DNA of 64,000 nucleotides from Streptomyces akebiae (GCF_019599145.1 NZ_CP080647.1:806001-870000), one strand, 5' to 3'; counted from the stretch's first letter, positions 43,611 to 53,004 are shown. The notes: a model not told the origin generated them from the sequence alone. Made by a program: numbers and translations.

Positions 43611-45200
43611 ATGGCGACAGCGACACCACACACGGCCGAGAACAGCGACTGCCCAGCACCCGGCAGCGACCTGCACGGCATCCTGGATTTCTGGAACGGG
43701 GCCGCGCCGGACGCCGAAGCACTCGCCGAAGGCGACCGGCGGCTGACCTGGAGCGGCCTGGCAGACCGGGTCTCGCGCCTGGCCGCCGCACTGGCCGCGG
43801 ACGGCCTGCGCCCCGGCCACCACTTCGCGACCCTCAACAAGAACAGCTCCGCCACGATCGAGGCCACGTTCGCCGCAGCCAGGGACGGATACGCCCACGT
43901 CATCGTCAACTGGCGACTGAGCCCCGGCGAGATCGAGTACGTCCTCGCCGACGCCAAGACCCGGATCCTCTTCGTGGGCGCCGAGTTCCTCCCGCAACTG
44001 GAACAGGTCCGGGACCGGCTGCCCCACCTGACGAAGGTCATCGTCGTCGGCGGCGACGCGGACGAGTACGAGAGCTACTTGGCGTCGGCCGCGCCCGTGC
44101 CCCGCAGCCACCGGCCCCAGCCGGACGACTGCGTCCTCCTGCTCTACACCTCCGGCACCACGGGATTCCCCAAGGGCGCGATGCTCACCCACCGCAGTCT
44201 GGGAGCGCACTGCGTCTCGGCCGCGGAGGCGTTCGACTTCTCCCACGACAGCGTGAACATGGTGGCCATGCCGCTGTTCCACGTCGGCGGCATCAGCTGG
44301 GCCCTGATCAGCCTCTGGGTGGGCGCCCGTACGGTCCTCGTCCGGGACGTGGTCCCGGCCACCGTCCTGGAGCGGATCCGGCAGGAAAGGGTCACCCACG
44401 CCTTCTTCGTCCCGACGGTCTACGAGTACTTCCTGGCCACGCCGGAACTCGACCAGGCGGACCTGTCCAGCCTGCGGTGCCTGGGCTATGGCGGTTCCCC
44501 GATGCCGCTGCCGCTGATGCGACGGTGCCTGGAGCGGTTCACGTCGGACTTCTACCAGGTGTACGGGATGACCGAGGCATCCGGGGTGTTCAGCGTCCTG
44601 GGACCGGACGCCCACCGCGACCCGGACCGGATCCACCTGCTCACCTCGGCCGGCAGGCCTGTGGCGGGCGTACAGGTCCGAGTGGCCAGCCCGCTCACGG
44701 GTGAGGAGGTTCCCAGCGGCCAAACCGGCGAGTTCTGGATCAAGTCGGAGCAGGTGATGGCCGGGTACTGGGACAAGCCGGAAGCCACCGCCGAATCCTT
44801 CAGCGACGGCTGGTTCCGTACCGGCGACGCAGGCTTCGTGGACGACGACGGCTTCCTCTTCGTTCGCGACCGCGTCAAGGACATGATCATCTCGGGTGGC
44901 GAGAACATCTACCCGGCCGAGGTCGAGCGGGTGATCAACCAGCACCCCTCCGTGGCCGACGTGTGCGTCATCGGAGTTCCGGACCCCACCTACGTCGAGA
45001 CGGTCAAGGCCGTCGTCACCGTGACATCCGGTGCCGTGGTCGACGCCGCAGAGCTCATCGCCTTCTGCCGTGAGCGCCTGGCCGCCTACAAGTGCCCCAA
45101 GTCGGTGGAGATCGTCCAAGAGCTGCCCCGCACCGCCACGGGCAAGGTGCTCAAGCGCGAGCTCCGCAAGGCGTACTCGAAGAGCACCGACATCAGCTGA
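43611..45200 (+). CDS. Acyl-CoA ligase (FadD family), second copy
   Basis: 529 residues; ATG 43611 chosen for the GGAGGAA 6 bp upstream. ANL motifs: YTSGTTGFPKGAMLTHRS, YQVYGMTEASG, GWFRTGDAGFVDDDGFLFV, KDMIISGGENIYPAEVE and catalytic Lys in PRTATGKVLKRELR. Not a recent duplicate of the ligase at 30567, so probably a different chain or intermediate. First gene of an operon with SCP2, aldehyde dehydrogenase, alcohol dehydrogenase and SnoaL-like protein. Confidence 0.92.
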   Translation: MATATPHTAENSDCPAPGSDLHGILDFWNGAAPDAEALAEGDRRLTWSGLADRVSRLAAALAADGLRPGHHFATLNKNSSATIEATFAAARDGYAHVIVNWRLSPGEIEYVLADAKTRILFVGAEFLPQLEQVRDRLPHLTKVIVVGGDADEYESYLASAAPVPRSHRPQPDDCVLLLYTSGTTGFPKGAMLTHRSLGAHCVSAAEAFDFSHDSVNMVAMPLFHVGGISWALISLWVGARTVLVRDVVPATVLERIRQERVTHAFFVPTVYEYFLATPELDQADLSSLRCLGYGGSPMPLPLMRRCLERFTSDFYQVYGMTEASGVFSVLGPDAHRDPDRIHLLTSAGRPVAGVQVRVASPLTGEEVPSGQTGEFWIKSEQVMAGYWDKPEATAESFSDGWFRTGDAGFVDDDGFLFVRDRVKDMIISGGENIYPAEVERVINQHPSVADVCVIGVPDPTYVETVKAVVTVTSGAVVDAAELIAFCRERLAAYKCPKSVEIVQELPRTATGKVLKRELRKAYSKSTDIS

Positions 45201-45220
45201 ATCACACATCAGCTGAATCA
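45190..45220 (+). repeat. Tandem 16-bp duplication at the ligase stop codon
   Basis: ACATCAGCTGAATCA occurs at 45190-45204 and again at 45206-45220. The first copy contains the last codons and TGA of the ligase. The second is non-coding and pushes the next gene's RBS downstream. Confidence 0.85.
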
Positions 45221-45241
45221 ACACGAGCGAAAGGTCCCACA

Positions 45242-45643
45242 ATGAGCTACTTCACCAGTGCCGAAGAGGTCTACCTCTACCTCGGCGGCGTCTTCCGGGA
45301 GGCCAACAGCCACCCCGAGGTCGGCCCGGTCCTCAAGGCTTCCGGCATCACCCTCCGGCTCGACTACACCGGCCCGGACTCCTCCATCACCGTGCTCATG
45401 AAGGAGCCGGAGATCGTCGTCATCGAGGGCGAGTCCGACCTCGACCCCGACGTCCGGCTCGCGATGTCGGCCGACAACGGCAACAAGTTCTGGCGCGGCG
45501 AGTACAACGTCGCGGTCGGCCTGGCCAAGGGACAGGTCAAGGCCAAGGGCCCGGTCACCCAGATCCTCAAGCTGGTGCCGCTGACCAAGCCGCTGTTCCC
45601 CGTCTACCGCGAACTCGTCAGCAAGAAGGACGCCGGCATCTGA
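45242..45643 (+). CDS. SCP2 sterol-carrier/lipid-binding domain protein
   Basis: 133 residues, one complete SCP2 domain: LRLDYTGPDSSITVLMKEPE, DLDPDVRLAMSADNGNKFWR and GPVTQILKLVPLTKPLFPVY. It binds hydrophobic ligands in a tunnel and has no catalytic residues. In the operon it may carry or present the fatty or terpenoid substrate or its CoA ester. CGAAAGG lies upstream of ATG 45242. Confidence 0.85.
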   Translation: MSYFTSAEEVYLYLGGVFREANSHPEVGPVLKASGITLRLDYTGPDSSITVLMKEPEIVVIEGESDLDPDVRLAMSADNGNKFWRGEYNVAVGLAKGQVKAKGPVTQILKLVPLTKPLFPVYRELVSKKDAGI

Positions 45644-45674
45644 GCCCCCTCGACACCCCAAGGCAGGTCGGTCA

Positions 45675-47201
45675 ATGACGACAGGTACCAAGCACTACCG
45701 GATGTACATCGACGGCGAATGGGTGGACACGGCCGACGGCCCGTTCCAGATGGTCGATCCCGCCACCGGGCAGGTGTTCGCCACGGCGGCCAGGGGCCGG
45801 ACCGAGCACGCCGACCTCGCGGTGGCCGCCGCGAAGCGCGCCCATGAGCGCGGTGAATGGCGCGGCAAGAGCCCCGAGGAACGGGCCGAGGTGATGTCGG
45901 CGATCGTGGCCAAGCTCTCCGAGCGGATGGACGAGCTCGTCGAGCTGCACATCAAGGAGAACGGCGTCACGATCCGGCAGGCCATGGCCTTCCACGTCGG
46001 TTACTCCATCTCTCATCTGCAGTACTTCGCCGATCTGGCCCGGAGTTACGCCTTCGAGCGCCCCGGTCCGCAGTTGTCCTATCCCACGCTCGCCACCGGA
46101 GTCGTCCGCAGGGAGCCCATCGGCGTCGTGGCCGGCATCGTGCCCTGGAACTTCCCCCTCCTGCTGGCCGTCTGGAAACTCGGTCCCGCGCTCGCCGCGG
46201 GCAACTGCATCGTCCTCAAGCCGGACGAGAAGACCCCTCTCACCCTCCTCGCCCTCGCCGAGGCCGCCCACGAGGCCGGACTCCCGCCGGGCGTCCTCAA
46301 CGTCGTCACCGGGGAGGGCGAAGAGGTGGGCGCGCGACTGGCCGCGCACCCGGACGTACGCAAGATCGCCTTCACCGGCTCGACCGTCGTGGGCCGCGAG
46401 ATCAGCAGGCTGGCGGCGGACAACGTCAAGCGGGTCACGCTGGAGCTGGGAGGCAAGGGCGCCAACATCGTGCTCGCCGACGCCGATCTGGACACGGCGG
46501 TCGACGGCGCGCTGTTCGCCTGCATGCTCTACTCGGGGCAGGCTTGCGAGTCCGGCACGAGGCTGCTGCTCCCCGAGGCGCTGCACGACGACTTCGTCGC
46601 CAGGCTGATCGAGCGGGCCAAGACGATGAAGATCGGCGATCCGGCCGAGTTCGACACAGACCTCGGCCCTGTCGTCTCCGCCGAACAGCGCGAGCGGATC
46701 CTCGGGTACATCGAACTGGGGCAGAAGGAAGGCGCCACCCTGGCGTACAGCGGCCCCGCGCCCGAGGGCCCGGGGTTCTGGGTGGGGCCCACCATCTTCA
46801 CGGGTGTCCGCCCCGACATGCGCATCGCCCAGGAGGAGATCTTCGGCCCCGTCCTCTGCGTCATCCCGTACGGCAGCGTCGACGAGGCGGTCGCCATCGC
46901 CAACGACAGCGAGTACGGGCTGTCGGCGGGGGTCTGGAGCGAGGACGTCGAAGCCGCCATCGAGGTCGCCGGCCGCCTCGAGTCCGGCACCGTGTGGATC
47001 AACGACTGGCACATGGTCAGCGTCGAGTACCCCTTCGGCGGCGTCAAGCAGAGCGGCCTCGGCCGCGAACTCGGCCCTCACTCGCTCGACGAGTACACCG
47101 AGGAGAAGTTCGTCCACATCGACCTGTCGCGGCGGCTGGACCGACGTGTCTACGACCTCGTCCTGCCTCCCGTCGCGGATCAGATCAAGGAGAACGTATG
47201 A
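45675..47201 (+). CDS. Aldehyde dehydrogenase (NAD-dependent), second copy
   Basis: 508 residues. GIVPWNFPLLLAVWKLGPAL cofactor region, FTGSTVVG, ELGGKGANI, catalytic Cys291 in YSGQACESGTR, EEIFGPVLCVI and FGGVKQSGLGRELG. The QACESGTR neighbourhood differs from the first enzyme (QTCYTSSR), which suggests another substrate. Its stop overlaps the start of the alcohol dehydrogenase (ATGA, 47198), so the pair is coupled in the reverse order to the 34.8-37.3 kb pair. Confidence 0.93.
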   Translation: MTTGTKHYRMYIDGEWVDTADGPFQMVDPATGQVFATAARGRTEHADLAVAAAKRAHERGEWRGKSPEERAEVMSAIVAKLSERMDELVELHIKENGVTIRQAMAFHVGYSISHLQYFADLARSYAFERPGPQLSYPTLATGVVRREPIGVVAGIVPWNFPLLLAVWKLGPALAAGNCIVLKPDEKTPLTLLALAEAAHEAGLPPGVLNVVTGEGEEVGARLAAHPDVRKIAFTGSTVVGREISRLAADNVKRVTLELGGKGANIVLADADLDTAVDGALFACMLYSGQACESGTRLLLPEALHDDFVARLIERAKTMKIGDPAEFDTDLGPVVSAEQRERILGYIELGQKEGATLAYSGPAPEGPGFWVGPTIFTGVRPDMRIAQEEIFGPVLCVIPYGSVDEAVAIANDSEYGLSAGVWSEDVEAAIEVAGRLESGTVWINDWHMVSVEYPFGGVKQSGLGRELGPHSLDEYTEEKFVHIDLSRRLDRRVYDLVLPPVADQIKENV

Positions 47202-48304
47202 GAGGGAACGCCGCCGTCCTGAGGGAGTCCGGCACCGAACTGACCATCGAGGAGGTCGAGTTCGGCGAACTGGCCTCGGACGAGGTACTGGTCAGGATCG
47301 CCGGCGTCGGCGTCTGCCACACCGACCTCACCGCGCAGTCCGGCGGCGTCCCGCTGCCGCTTCCGGTCGTGCTCGGCCACGAGGGCGCGGGAGTGGTGCA
47401 CGCCGTCGGGAGTGCTGTCGAGACGCTCTCGGTGGGCGACCACGTCGTACTCAGCTTCGACTCCTGCCGGGAATGCGCGACCTGCAAGGCCGGACACCCC
47501 GCCTATTGCGAGTTGTTCGCCGCGCTGAACTACTTCGGCACCCGTCTCGACGGGACCGCGACCATGAGCCGCGGCGACGAGGACGTCCACGGCAGCTGGT
47601 TCGGCCAGTCCTCGTTCGGCGCGTACGCGGTGGCGAGCGTCCGTAACGCGGTCAAGGTCGACGACGACGTGCCGCTGGACATCCTCGGTCCTCTCGGGTG
47701 CGGTCTGATGACCGGCGCCGGCACCGTGTTCAACGTCCTGCGGCCCGCCCCCGGCCAGAGCCTGGGCGTGTTCGGTCTCGGCGCGGTCGGACTGAGCGCG
47801 GTCATGGCCGCCAAGGCGGCCGGGTGCGCGACCATCGTCGCGGTCGACCTGAATCCGGAACGGCTGAAGCTGGCGACCGAACTCGGCGCGACCCACGTGA
47901 TCGATCCGTCGCAGACCAAGGACGTCAACTGGGCCATCACCGAGATCACCGGCACCGGACTGGACTTCACCGTCGACGCCGTGGGCCTCGGCTCCGTCGT
48001 ACGCCAGGCGGTGGAAGCTCTCCGCTCCCCGGGCGTCTGCGCCACGCTCGGACTCCAGGGCCTGGAGAACGAGATGACCATCGACCAGGGCCATCTCCTC
48101 ATCGGCCGCACCCTGACCGGCGTCATCGAAGGCGACGCGGACCCGCACGAACTCATCCCCAAGCTCATCGAGCTCTGGCGGGAAGGCGACTTCCCGTTCG
48201 ACCGGCTGGTCGAACGCCGCCCCTTCGACGAGATCAACGAAGCGATCTCATCCGCCCGCTCCGGGCAGGTCATCAAGCCCGTACTGGTCTTCGACACCGC
48301 CTGA
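47198..48304 (+). CDS. Zinc-dependent alcohol dehydrogenase, second copy
   Basis: 368 residues. Catalytic zinc ligands GVCHTD and GHEGAGVVHAVG, structural-zinc cluster CRECATCKAGHPAYC, the family motif WFGQSSFGAYAVASVRNAV and NAD fold LGVFGLGAVGLSAVMAAKAA. Same branch as the gene at 36234, whose residues align through most of the length. It is translationally coupled to the aldehyde dehydrogenase. Confidence 0.93.
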   Translation: MRGNAAVLRESGTELTIEEVEFGELASDEVLVRIAGVGVCHTDLTAQSGGVPLPLPVVLGHEGAGVVHAVGSAVETLSVGDHVVLSFDSCRECATCKAGHPAYCELFAALNYFGTRLDGTATMSRGDEDVHGSWFGQSSFGAYAVASVRNAVKVDDDVPLDILGPLGCGLMTGAGTVFNVLRPAPGQSLGVFGLGAVGLSAVMAAKAAGCATIVAVDLNPERLKLATELGATHVIDPSQTKDVNWAITEITGTGLDFTVDAVGLGSVVRQAVEALRSPGVCATLGLQGLENEMTIDQGHLLIGRTLTGVIEGDADPHELIPKLIELWREGDFPFDRLVERRPFDEINEAISSARSGQVIKPVLVFDTA

Positions 48305-48311
48305 CACAGCA

Positions 48312-48323
48312 CACCGATCGGTG
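48312..48323. promoter_or_regulatory. Palindrome CACCGATCGGTG overlapping an RBS
   Basis: Perfect 12-bp palindrome whose right end merges with GTGAGGAG, the RBS of the next gene. It shares the ACCGATCGGT centre with the AAACCGATCGGTTT operators but lacks the A/T flanks. Could be a weak operator or chance. Confidence 0.3.
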
Positions 48324-48335
48324 AGGAGCCGTTCC

Positions 48336-48764
48336 ATGACAACCGAGACCACTGTGTCCGAGGACTTCGTCGTCGATTTCTTCGCACATGTCGATGCCCA
48401 TGACTTCGACTGGGTCGAGCAGATGCTGGATCCGGAGTGCGTCATCCAGGCACCGGGATTCCTGCAGAAGGGACCCGAGATGGTCACCATCTGGATGGCC
48501 GGGTTCTTCGCCGCCTTCCCCGACCTTACCCACCGGCCGCACCGAATCGTCACCGCGCAGGACGAGGTCGCCGTAGAGCTCGAGGTCACCGGCACCCACA
48601 CCCAGGACCTCGCCCAACCCGACGGCAGCGCGATCCCCCCGACAGGAAGGACCATTCAGATCGGGCTGGCCGAGTTCTGGCGCCTGCGCGACGGTCGGGT
48701 CAGCGAATATCGCGTGTACTACGACTCCTTCGAACTTCTCACGCAGCTCGGCCTGACGAACTGA
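48336..48764 (+). CDS. SnoaL-like/NTF2-fold protein (ester cyclase-like)
   Basis: 142 residues with an NTF2-like fold: FFAHVDAHDFDWVEQMLDPE, IWMAGFFAAFPDLTHRPHRI, TGRTIQIGLAEFWRLRDGRV and YDSFELLTQLGL. Such proteins act as cyclases, isomerases, hydrolases or epoxide hydrolases on small hydrophobic molecules. No specific activity can be read from the residues. It has GTGAGGAG 8 bp upstream and is the last gene of the second ligase operon. Confidence 0.8.
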   Translation: MTTETTVSEDFVVDFFAHVDAHDFDWVEQMLDPECVIQAPGFLQKGPEMVTIWMAGFFAAFPDLTHRPHRIVTAQDEVAVELEVTGTHTQDLAQPDGSAIPPTGRTIQIGLAEFWRLRDGRVSEYRVYYDSFELLTQLGLTN

Positions 48765-49524
48765 CGCATTGAGGACCATCGTTGTCGAGCGGGGCGCGTC
48801 CGGTCGAGGGCGCGCCGACGCCCACGGCCGCGCCCTTCTGCCGCACGGCGTGCTGCACGTATGCGCCTGTGTCAGGCCATCAGCCAGTGGCGAGAAGCGG
48901 ATTCTTCGTCGGCACCCTGCTCGCGGCCACGGGCGGGCTCCTCGCTCTGGCGTGGGGCCCGGTGGATGCACCTGGCGACACCGCCGGCTCGGAGGGAGAG
49001 CCAGGCAATGGCCGAACCGTCGTCCGACATCAACGGCGAAGCCGTAGAAGCCCGCTTCGTCTGACCGTCGAGGGGCCGACACCCCGTTCCGTACATCCGC
49101 GCTGACCCGTCTGCGTCTGCCGCTCGGGAAGGCTCTCGCACTGACCGCGCCGCCGACCGCTCTCGTCCTGGGGAGTCAGCGTCCGCCCGCCGTCGACACG
49201 AGTGCCACCACGGCGCATTCCGTTCCCGAGGTGGCGGCCGACGACGGGGTCGACTGCTTACGTTCCGACGACCCGTCGGCGCCCGCCGTGGCGCCGACGC
49301 CTCCCGCTGCTCTCCGCCTCCATCTCGCCCCCGACACCGTTCCGGAGTGGCTCTACGACACGGTCGGGAAACTCGGCCTCAGGCTCCGACTCAGCCTGAA
49401 TGACGCCGACATCGACCAGGCCGGACAAACGGGCGGAAGGCTCATCATCCCCGGGATCCACGGATACGGAACCACCCCCTGAAGCCGACCCCACGCGACT
49501 GCCTCCTTCGATGAGCTTGCGCTC
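48765..49524. other. Decayed intergenic region, possible short secreted-protein relic
   Basis: 760 bp with no supportable gene. One plus frame (about 49063-49482) reads as a hydrophobic stretch (LGKALALTAPPTALVLG), an Ala/Pro-rich linker and a tail ending LIIPGIHGYGTTP, like a broken signal peptide plus mature segment. It has no start with an RBS and no family match. Other short frames also lack support. Confidence 0.4.
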
Positions 49525-49526
49525 GG

Positions 49527-49570
49527 AAACCGAACGGTTTACCGAATTGGAAACCGATCGGTTTCCAATT
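49527..49570. promoter_or_regulatory. Double TetR operator with a 26-bp perfect palindrome
   Basis: AAACCGAACGGTTT (49527-49540) is followed by a perfect 26-bp palindrome (49545-49570) whose core is AAACCGATCGGTTT flanked by AATTGG/CCAATT. It ends 15 bp before the SDR start. The core is identical to the sites before the TetR genes at 16040 and 17161, over 30 kb away, which suggests control by one of them. Confidence 0.8.
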
Positions 49571-49585
49571 CTTGTGGAGGCAGTC

Positions 49586-50287
49586 ATGACCGCTTTGAAG
49601 GGCGCCAACGTTTTCGTCACCGGCGGCAGCCGGGGCATTGGCAAGGCGCTGGTGGAAGAGCTGTACGCGCGCGGTGCCGGCAAGGTCTACGCCACGGCCC
49701 GCGACCCGCGCACGGTGACGCACCCCGACGCCGTCCCGGTGGCACTGGAGGTCACTGACCCCGCCTCCGTCGCGGCCGCCGCCGCACAGGCCGGGGACGT
49801 CACCGTGCTGATCAACAACGCCGGCGCGTCGGTCGGCGCGTCCTTCCTCGACTCCCCGGTCGACGACGTACGCCGGGAGTTCGAGACCAACTTCTACGGC
49901 CCACTGCTGCTCACCCGCGCCTTCGTGCCGGTCATCGAACGCAACGGCGGCGGTCACCTCCTCAACGTGCACTCCGTGCTCTCCTGGATCGCGCTCGGCG
50001 GCTCCTACAGTGCCTCCAAGGCCGCCCTGTGGTCGCAGTCCAACTCCCTGCGCCTGGAGCTTCAGCTGCGCGGCATCGCCGTCACCGGACTGCACGTCGG
50101 ATACGTCGACACGGACCTGGCGGCCGGCGTCGACGCACCCAAGTCCGACCCGCGTGACGTCGCCGCGCTCGCCCTCGACGGCGTCGAGGCAGGCGCGTAC
50201 GAGGTCCTCGCCGACGACATCACGCGGCAGGTCAAGGCGGGCCTCGCCGGCGACCTGGCCGGGCTGTACCCCCAGCTGGCCAAGTAA
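49586..50287 (+). CDS. Short-chain dehydrogenase/reductase
   Basis: 233 residues, with GTGGAGG 6 bp upstream of ATG 49586. VFVTGGSRGIGKALVEELYA, NNAGASVGASFLDS, the catalytic GSYSASKAALWSQSNSLRLE and LHVGYVDTDLAAGVDAPKSD. The active site is complete. This is the intact relative of the wrecked SDR at 33505; both begin MTALKGA and end in ITRQVK. The gene is followed 27 bp later by an alpha/beta hydrolase. Confidence 0.9.
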   Translation: MTALKGANVFVTGGSRGIGKALVEELYARGAGKVYATARDPRTVTHPDAVPVALEVTDPASVAAAAAQAGDVTVLINNAGASVGASFLDSPVDDVRREFETNFYGPLLLTRAFVPVIERNGGGHLLNVHSVLSWIALGGSYSASKAALWSQSNSLRLELQLRGIAVTGLHVGYVDTDLAAGVDAPKSDPRDVAALALDGVEAGAYEVLADDITRQVKAGLAGDLAGLYPQLAK

Positions 50288-50314
50288 TCCCTTCACTCAA
50301 CAGGAGTCAACGAG

Positions 50315-51199
50315 ATGCCCAGCACCAGCCAGCACCCCCGTCCCACGATCCACGTCCCGGGGACCACCAGCCACACCATCGCCCCGCGCGCAGGACGACA
50401 CGGCCGCGAGGGAACTCTGCGGTACCTCAAGGCGGGCACCGGCGCGCCCCTGGTGCTGCTGCACACCGTGCGTACCCAGGCGGAGCACTACCGCCACCTC
50501 ATCCCGCTGATCGCGGACCGGTACACCGTGTACGCCCTGGATCTGCCGGGGATGGGCTACTCCGAGATCGTGCCCGGGGCGTCGTACGACGAGCCGGCCA
50601 TGCGCGCGGGCGTCAAGCGGCTCCTGACCGAACTCGACCTGCACGACGTGACGTTGGCCGGGGAGTCCATGGGGGCGGTGCTCGCCCTGACCACCGCGGC
50701 CGATCTCCCGGAGCGCGTCCGCCGCGTCGTCGCGGTGAACACCTACGACTTCCGCGGCGGGATCACCCGCTCCAGCCTCCTCGCCCGCGTGGTGGTCAGC
50801 GGTGTCCTCACACCCGGGGTGGGCCCGGTGATCGCCGGGGTGGAGCCCAAGCCCGCCCTCCGCACGATCCTCCAGGGCGGCCTGGACGACAAGAGCGCAC
50901 TGCGGGAGGACTACGTGGACGAGCTGCTCCAGGTCGGCGGCCGCCCCGGCTACCCGACCGTCGCCCGGGGCGTGTACCAGGCCCTGCCCAGTCTCATCGC
51001 GGCCCGCTCGCGCTACCCCGAGGTCAAGGCTCCCATCCACCTCGTCTACGGCGAGAAGGACTGGTCCCGGCCTTCGGACCGGGAGGCCAACAAGCAGCTG
51101 CTTCCGGCCGCGGACTTCACACAGGTCCCCAAGGCCGGCCACTTCATCGCCCTGGAACGGCCCGACGTCCTGGCCGACTTGCTGAACGCGGTGGCGTAA
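50315..51199 (+). CDS. Alpha/beta hydrolase
   Basis: 294 residues. VLLHTVRTQAEHYRHLIPL oxyanion region, nucleophile LAGESMGAVLAL (Ser118), acid strand VYGEKDWSRPSD and His in KAGHFIALERP. The acid-strand DWSRPSDRE motif is often seen in a group of actinobacterial esterase/peroxidase-like hydrolases. ATG 50315 has CAGGAG 9 bp upstream. Co-transcribed with the SDR from the palindromic operator. Confidence 0.85.
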   Translation: MPSTSQHPRPTIHVPGTTSHTIAPRAGRHGREGTLRYLKAGTGAPLVLLHTVRTQAEHYRHLIPLIADRYTVYALDLPGMGYSEIVPGASYDEPAMRAGVKRLLTELDLHDVTLAGESMGAVLALTTAADLPERVRRVVAVNTYDFRGGITRSSLLARVVVSGVLTPGVGPVIAGVEPKPALRTILQGGLDDKSALREDYVDELLQVGGRPGYPTVARGVYQALPSLIAARSRYPEVKAPIHLVYGEKDWSRPSDREANKQLLPAADFTQVPKAGHFIALERPDVLADLLNAVA

Positions 51200-51303
51200 G
51201 CGTCCCGAGACCACCGTGGTCACCCCGATCGGGGGTATCGCGTGGGTGGAGATCCGATCAACCATGTCTCGCCAAGGCGTCGTGGCAGGCAAAGGAGCAG
51301 CAC

Positions 51304-52962
51304 ATGACGGAGATCCAGATCGAGTTCGACATACCGCGGAGATGCGTGACGGCACAGTGCTGCGCGCGGATGTCTACCGGCCCGGCGGCAGCGGACCGTG
51401 GCCGGTGCTGCTGAGCAGACTGCCGTACGGGAAGCAGATGCCCCTGGCGGTCGCGATCCTCGATCCCCTGGCCGCGGCTCGGCGTGGCTTCATAGTGGTC
51501 GTCGAGGACACCCGTGGCCGGTTCGCCTCCGGGGGTGAGTGGGAGCCGTTGACGTACGAGGAGAGCGACGGTTACGACACCGTACGGTGGGCGGCCGCCC
51601 TTCCCGGCGCGAACGGATCCGTCGGCATGATCGGCGCCAGCTTTTCGGCAACACGCAGTGGATGGCGGCGCTGTCCAAGCCGCCGGAGCTGAAGGCGATC
51701 GCACCGATGGTCACGTGGTCCGATCCGGACGACGGACTGTGGACGCGCGGCGGCGCGATCGAGCTCGGCATCACCGCGCCCTGGACCCTCATGATGGGTG
51801 CCGACGCGCTGATGCGCCGGCACGGCGCCGACCCGGCCACCCTCGGCAGGCTGGTGCAGGATCTCGACGGCCTGGCCGACGGCGGCTACGGCGAACTGCC
51901 CGCCGGGCGGCTTCCCCGCGTTCGTCCGGCACGATCTTCCCGAACTGGGCTATGAGCGGTCCCGTCGGGAGCCCGAATGGGCGCGGTCCTGCCGGGTCGC
52001 GGGCCGGCACGACGAGGTCGACCTGCCCACCTTTCAGGTCGGCGGGTGGTACGACATCTTCGCCCAGGGCACGCTCGACAACTTCACCGCCATGCGCCGC
52101 GCCGGCCGGTCCGCCACGCTGGTCATGGGGCCGTGGAGTCACGCCAACCAGCAGCACGTGATCGGCGACGTCAACTTCGGGTTCAGCGCGAACTCCGCCT
52201 TCATGGGCATGCGCGGACCCCTGAACGGCCTCCAGCCCGACTGGTTCCAGCGCACGATCGGCGACGGCGAGGCTCCGGAGCCCGACACGGGCAAGGTGCA
52301 GCTGTTCGTCATGGGCGTCAACCAGTGGCGCGAGGAGACGGAATGGCCCCTGTCGCGGGCCGTGGACACGGACTTCCATCTGCGCGCGGATGGACGCCTG
52401 ACCCCTGAGCCGCCGCCTGTCGCCGAGCAGCCCGAGCAGTTCACCTACGACCCGATGGACCCGGTGCCCACGACCGGCGGAGCCCTGTTGCTGACCGACG
52501 ACTTCCGTCCCGGGCCCTCGACCAGAGGGACGTGGAGGCGCGCGAGGACGTCCTGGTCTTCACCACCGAACCGCTCACCGAGGATGTCGAGGTGACCGGC
52601 CGTGTGCGGGCGGTGCTCTTCGCCGCTACAGACGGGTCGTCGACCGACTGGGTGGCCCGCCTGTGCGACGTCGACGAGCACGGTGTCTCCCGCAACGTGA
52701 CCGACGGCATCGTGCGGGTGCGCGCGGCGACACCGGGCGAGCCGGCCGAGCACGTCGTGGACCTGTGGTCGACCAGCATCGTCTTCCGTGCCGGTCACCG
52801 GATACGGGTCCAGATCACCTCCAGCAACTTCCCCCGCTGGGACCGCAACCTCAACACGGGCGAACCCGAGGAGAGCGCGACCACGGCCGAGTGGCCCGCC
52901 AGCAGATCTTCCACGACCCCACCCGGCCCTCCCGCATCGTCCTGCCGGTGGTCCCGGGCTGA
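51304..52962 (+). pseudogene. Peptidase S15/CocE-family hydrolase with about five frameshifts
   Basis: The start at 51304 (AAAGGAG upstream) gives MTEIQIEFDIP, then the frame moves to EMRDGTVLRADVYRPGG. Further changes occur near 51650 (IGASFS to FGNTQWMAALSK, splitting the nucleophile elbow), 51905 (before FVRHDLPELGYERSR), 52525 (before VEAREDVLVFTTEPL) and 52890 (before QQIFHDPTRPSRIVLP). All domains of the family are recognisable in order, so the gene was once full length. With the catalytic Ser region cut by a frameshift it cannot be active. Confidence 0.85.
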
Positions 52963-53004
52963 CAGAAAGCGGCGGGAGGGCCGACCGATCCAGTGCGCCG
53001 TGGG

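Noticed and set aside
48312..48323. CACCGATCGGTG counted as a further member of the AAACCGATCGGTTT regulon
   Set aside because: It lacks the A/T flanks and lies on an RBS inside an operon already under regulon operator 5. Kept only as a low-confidence site.
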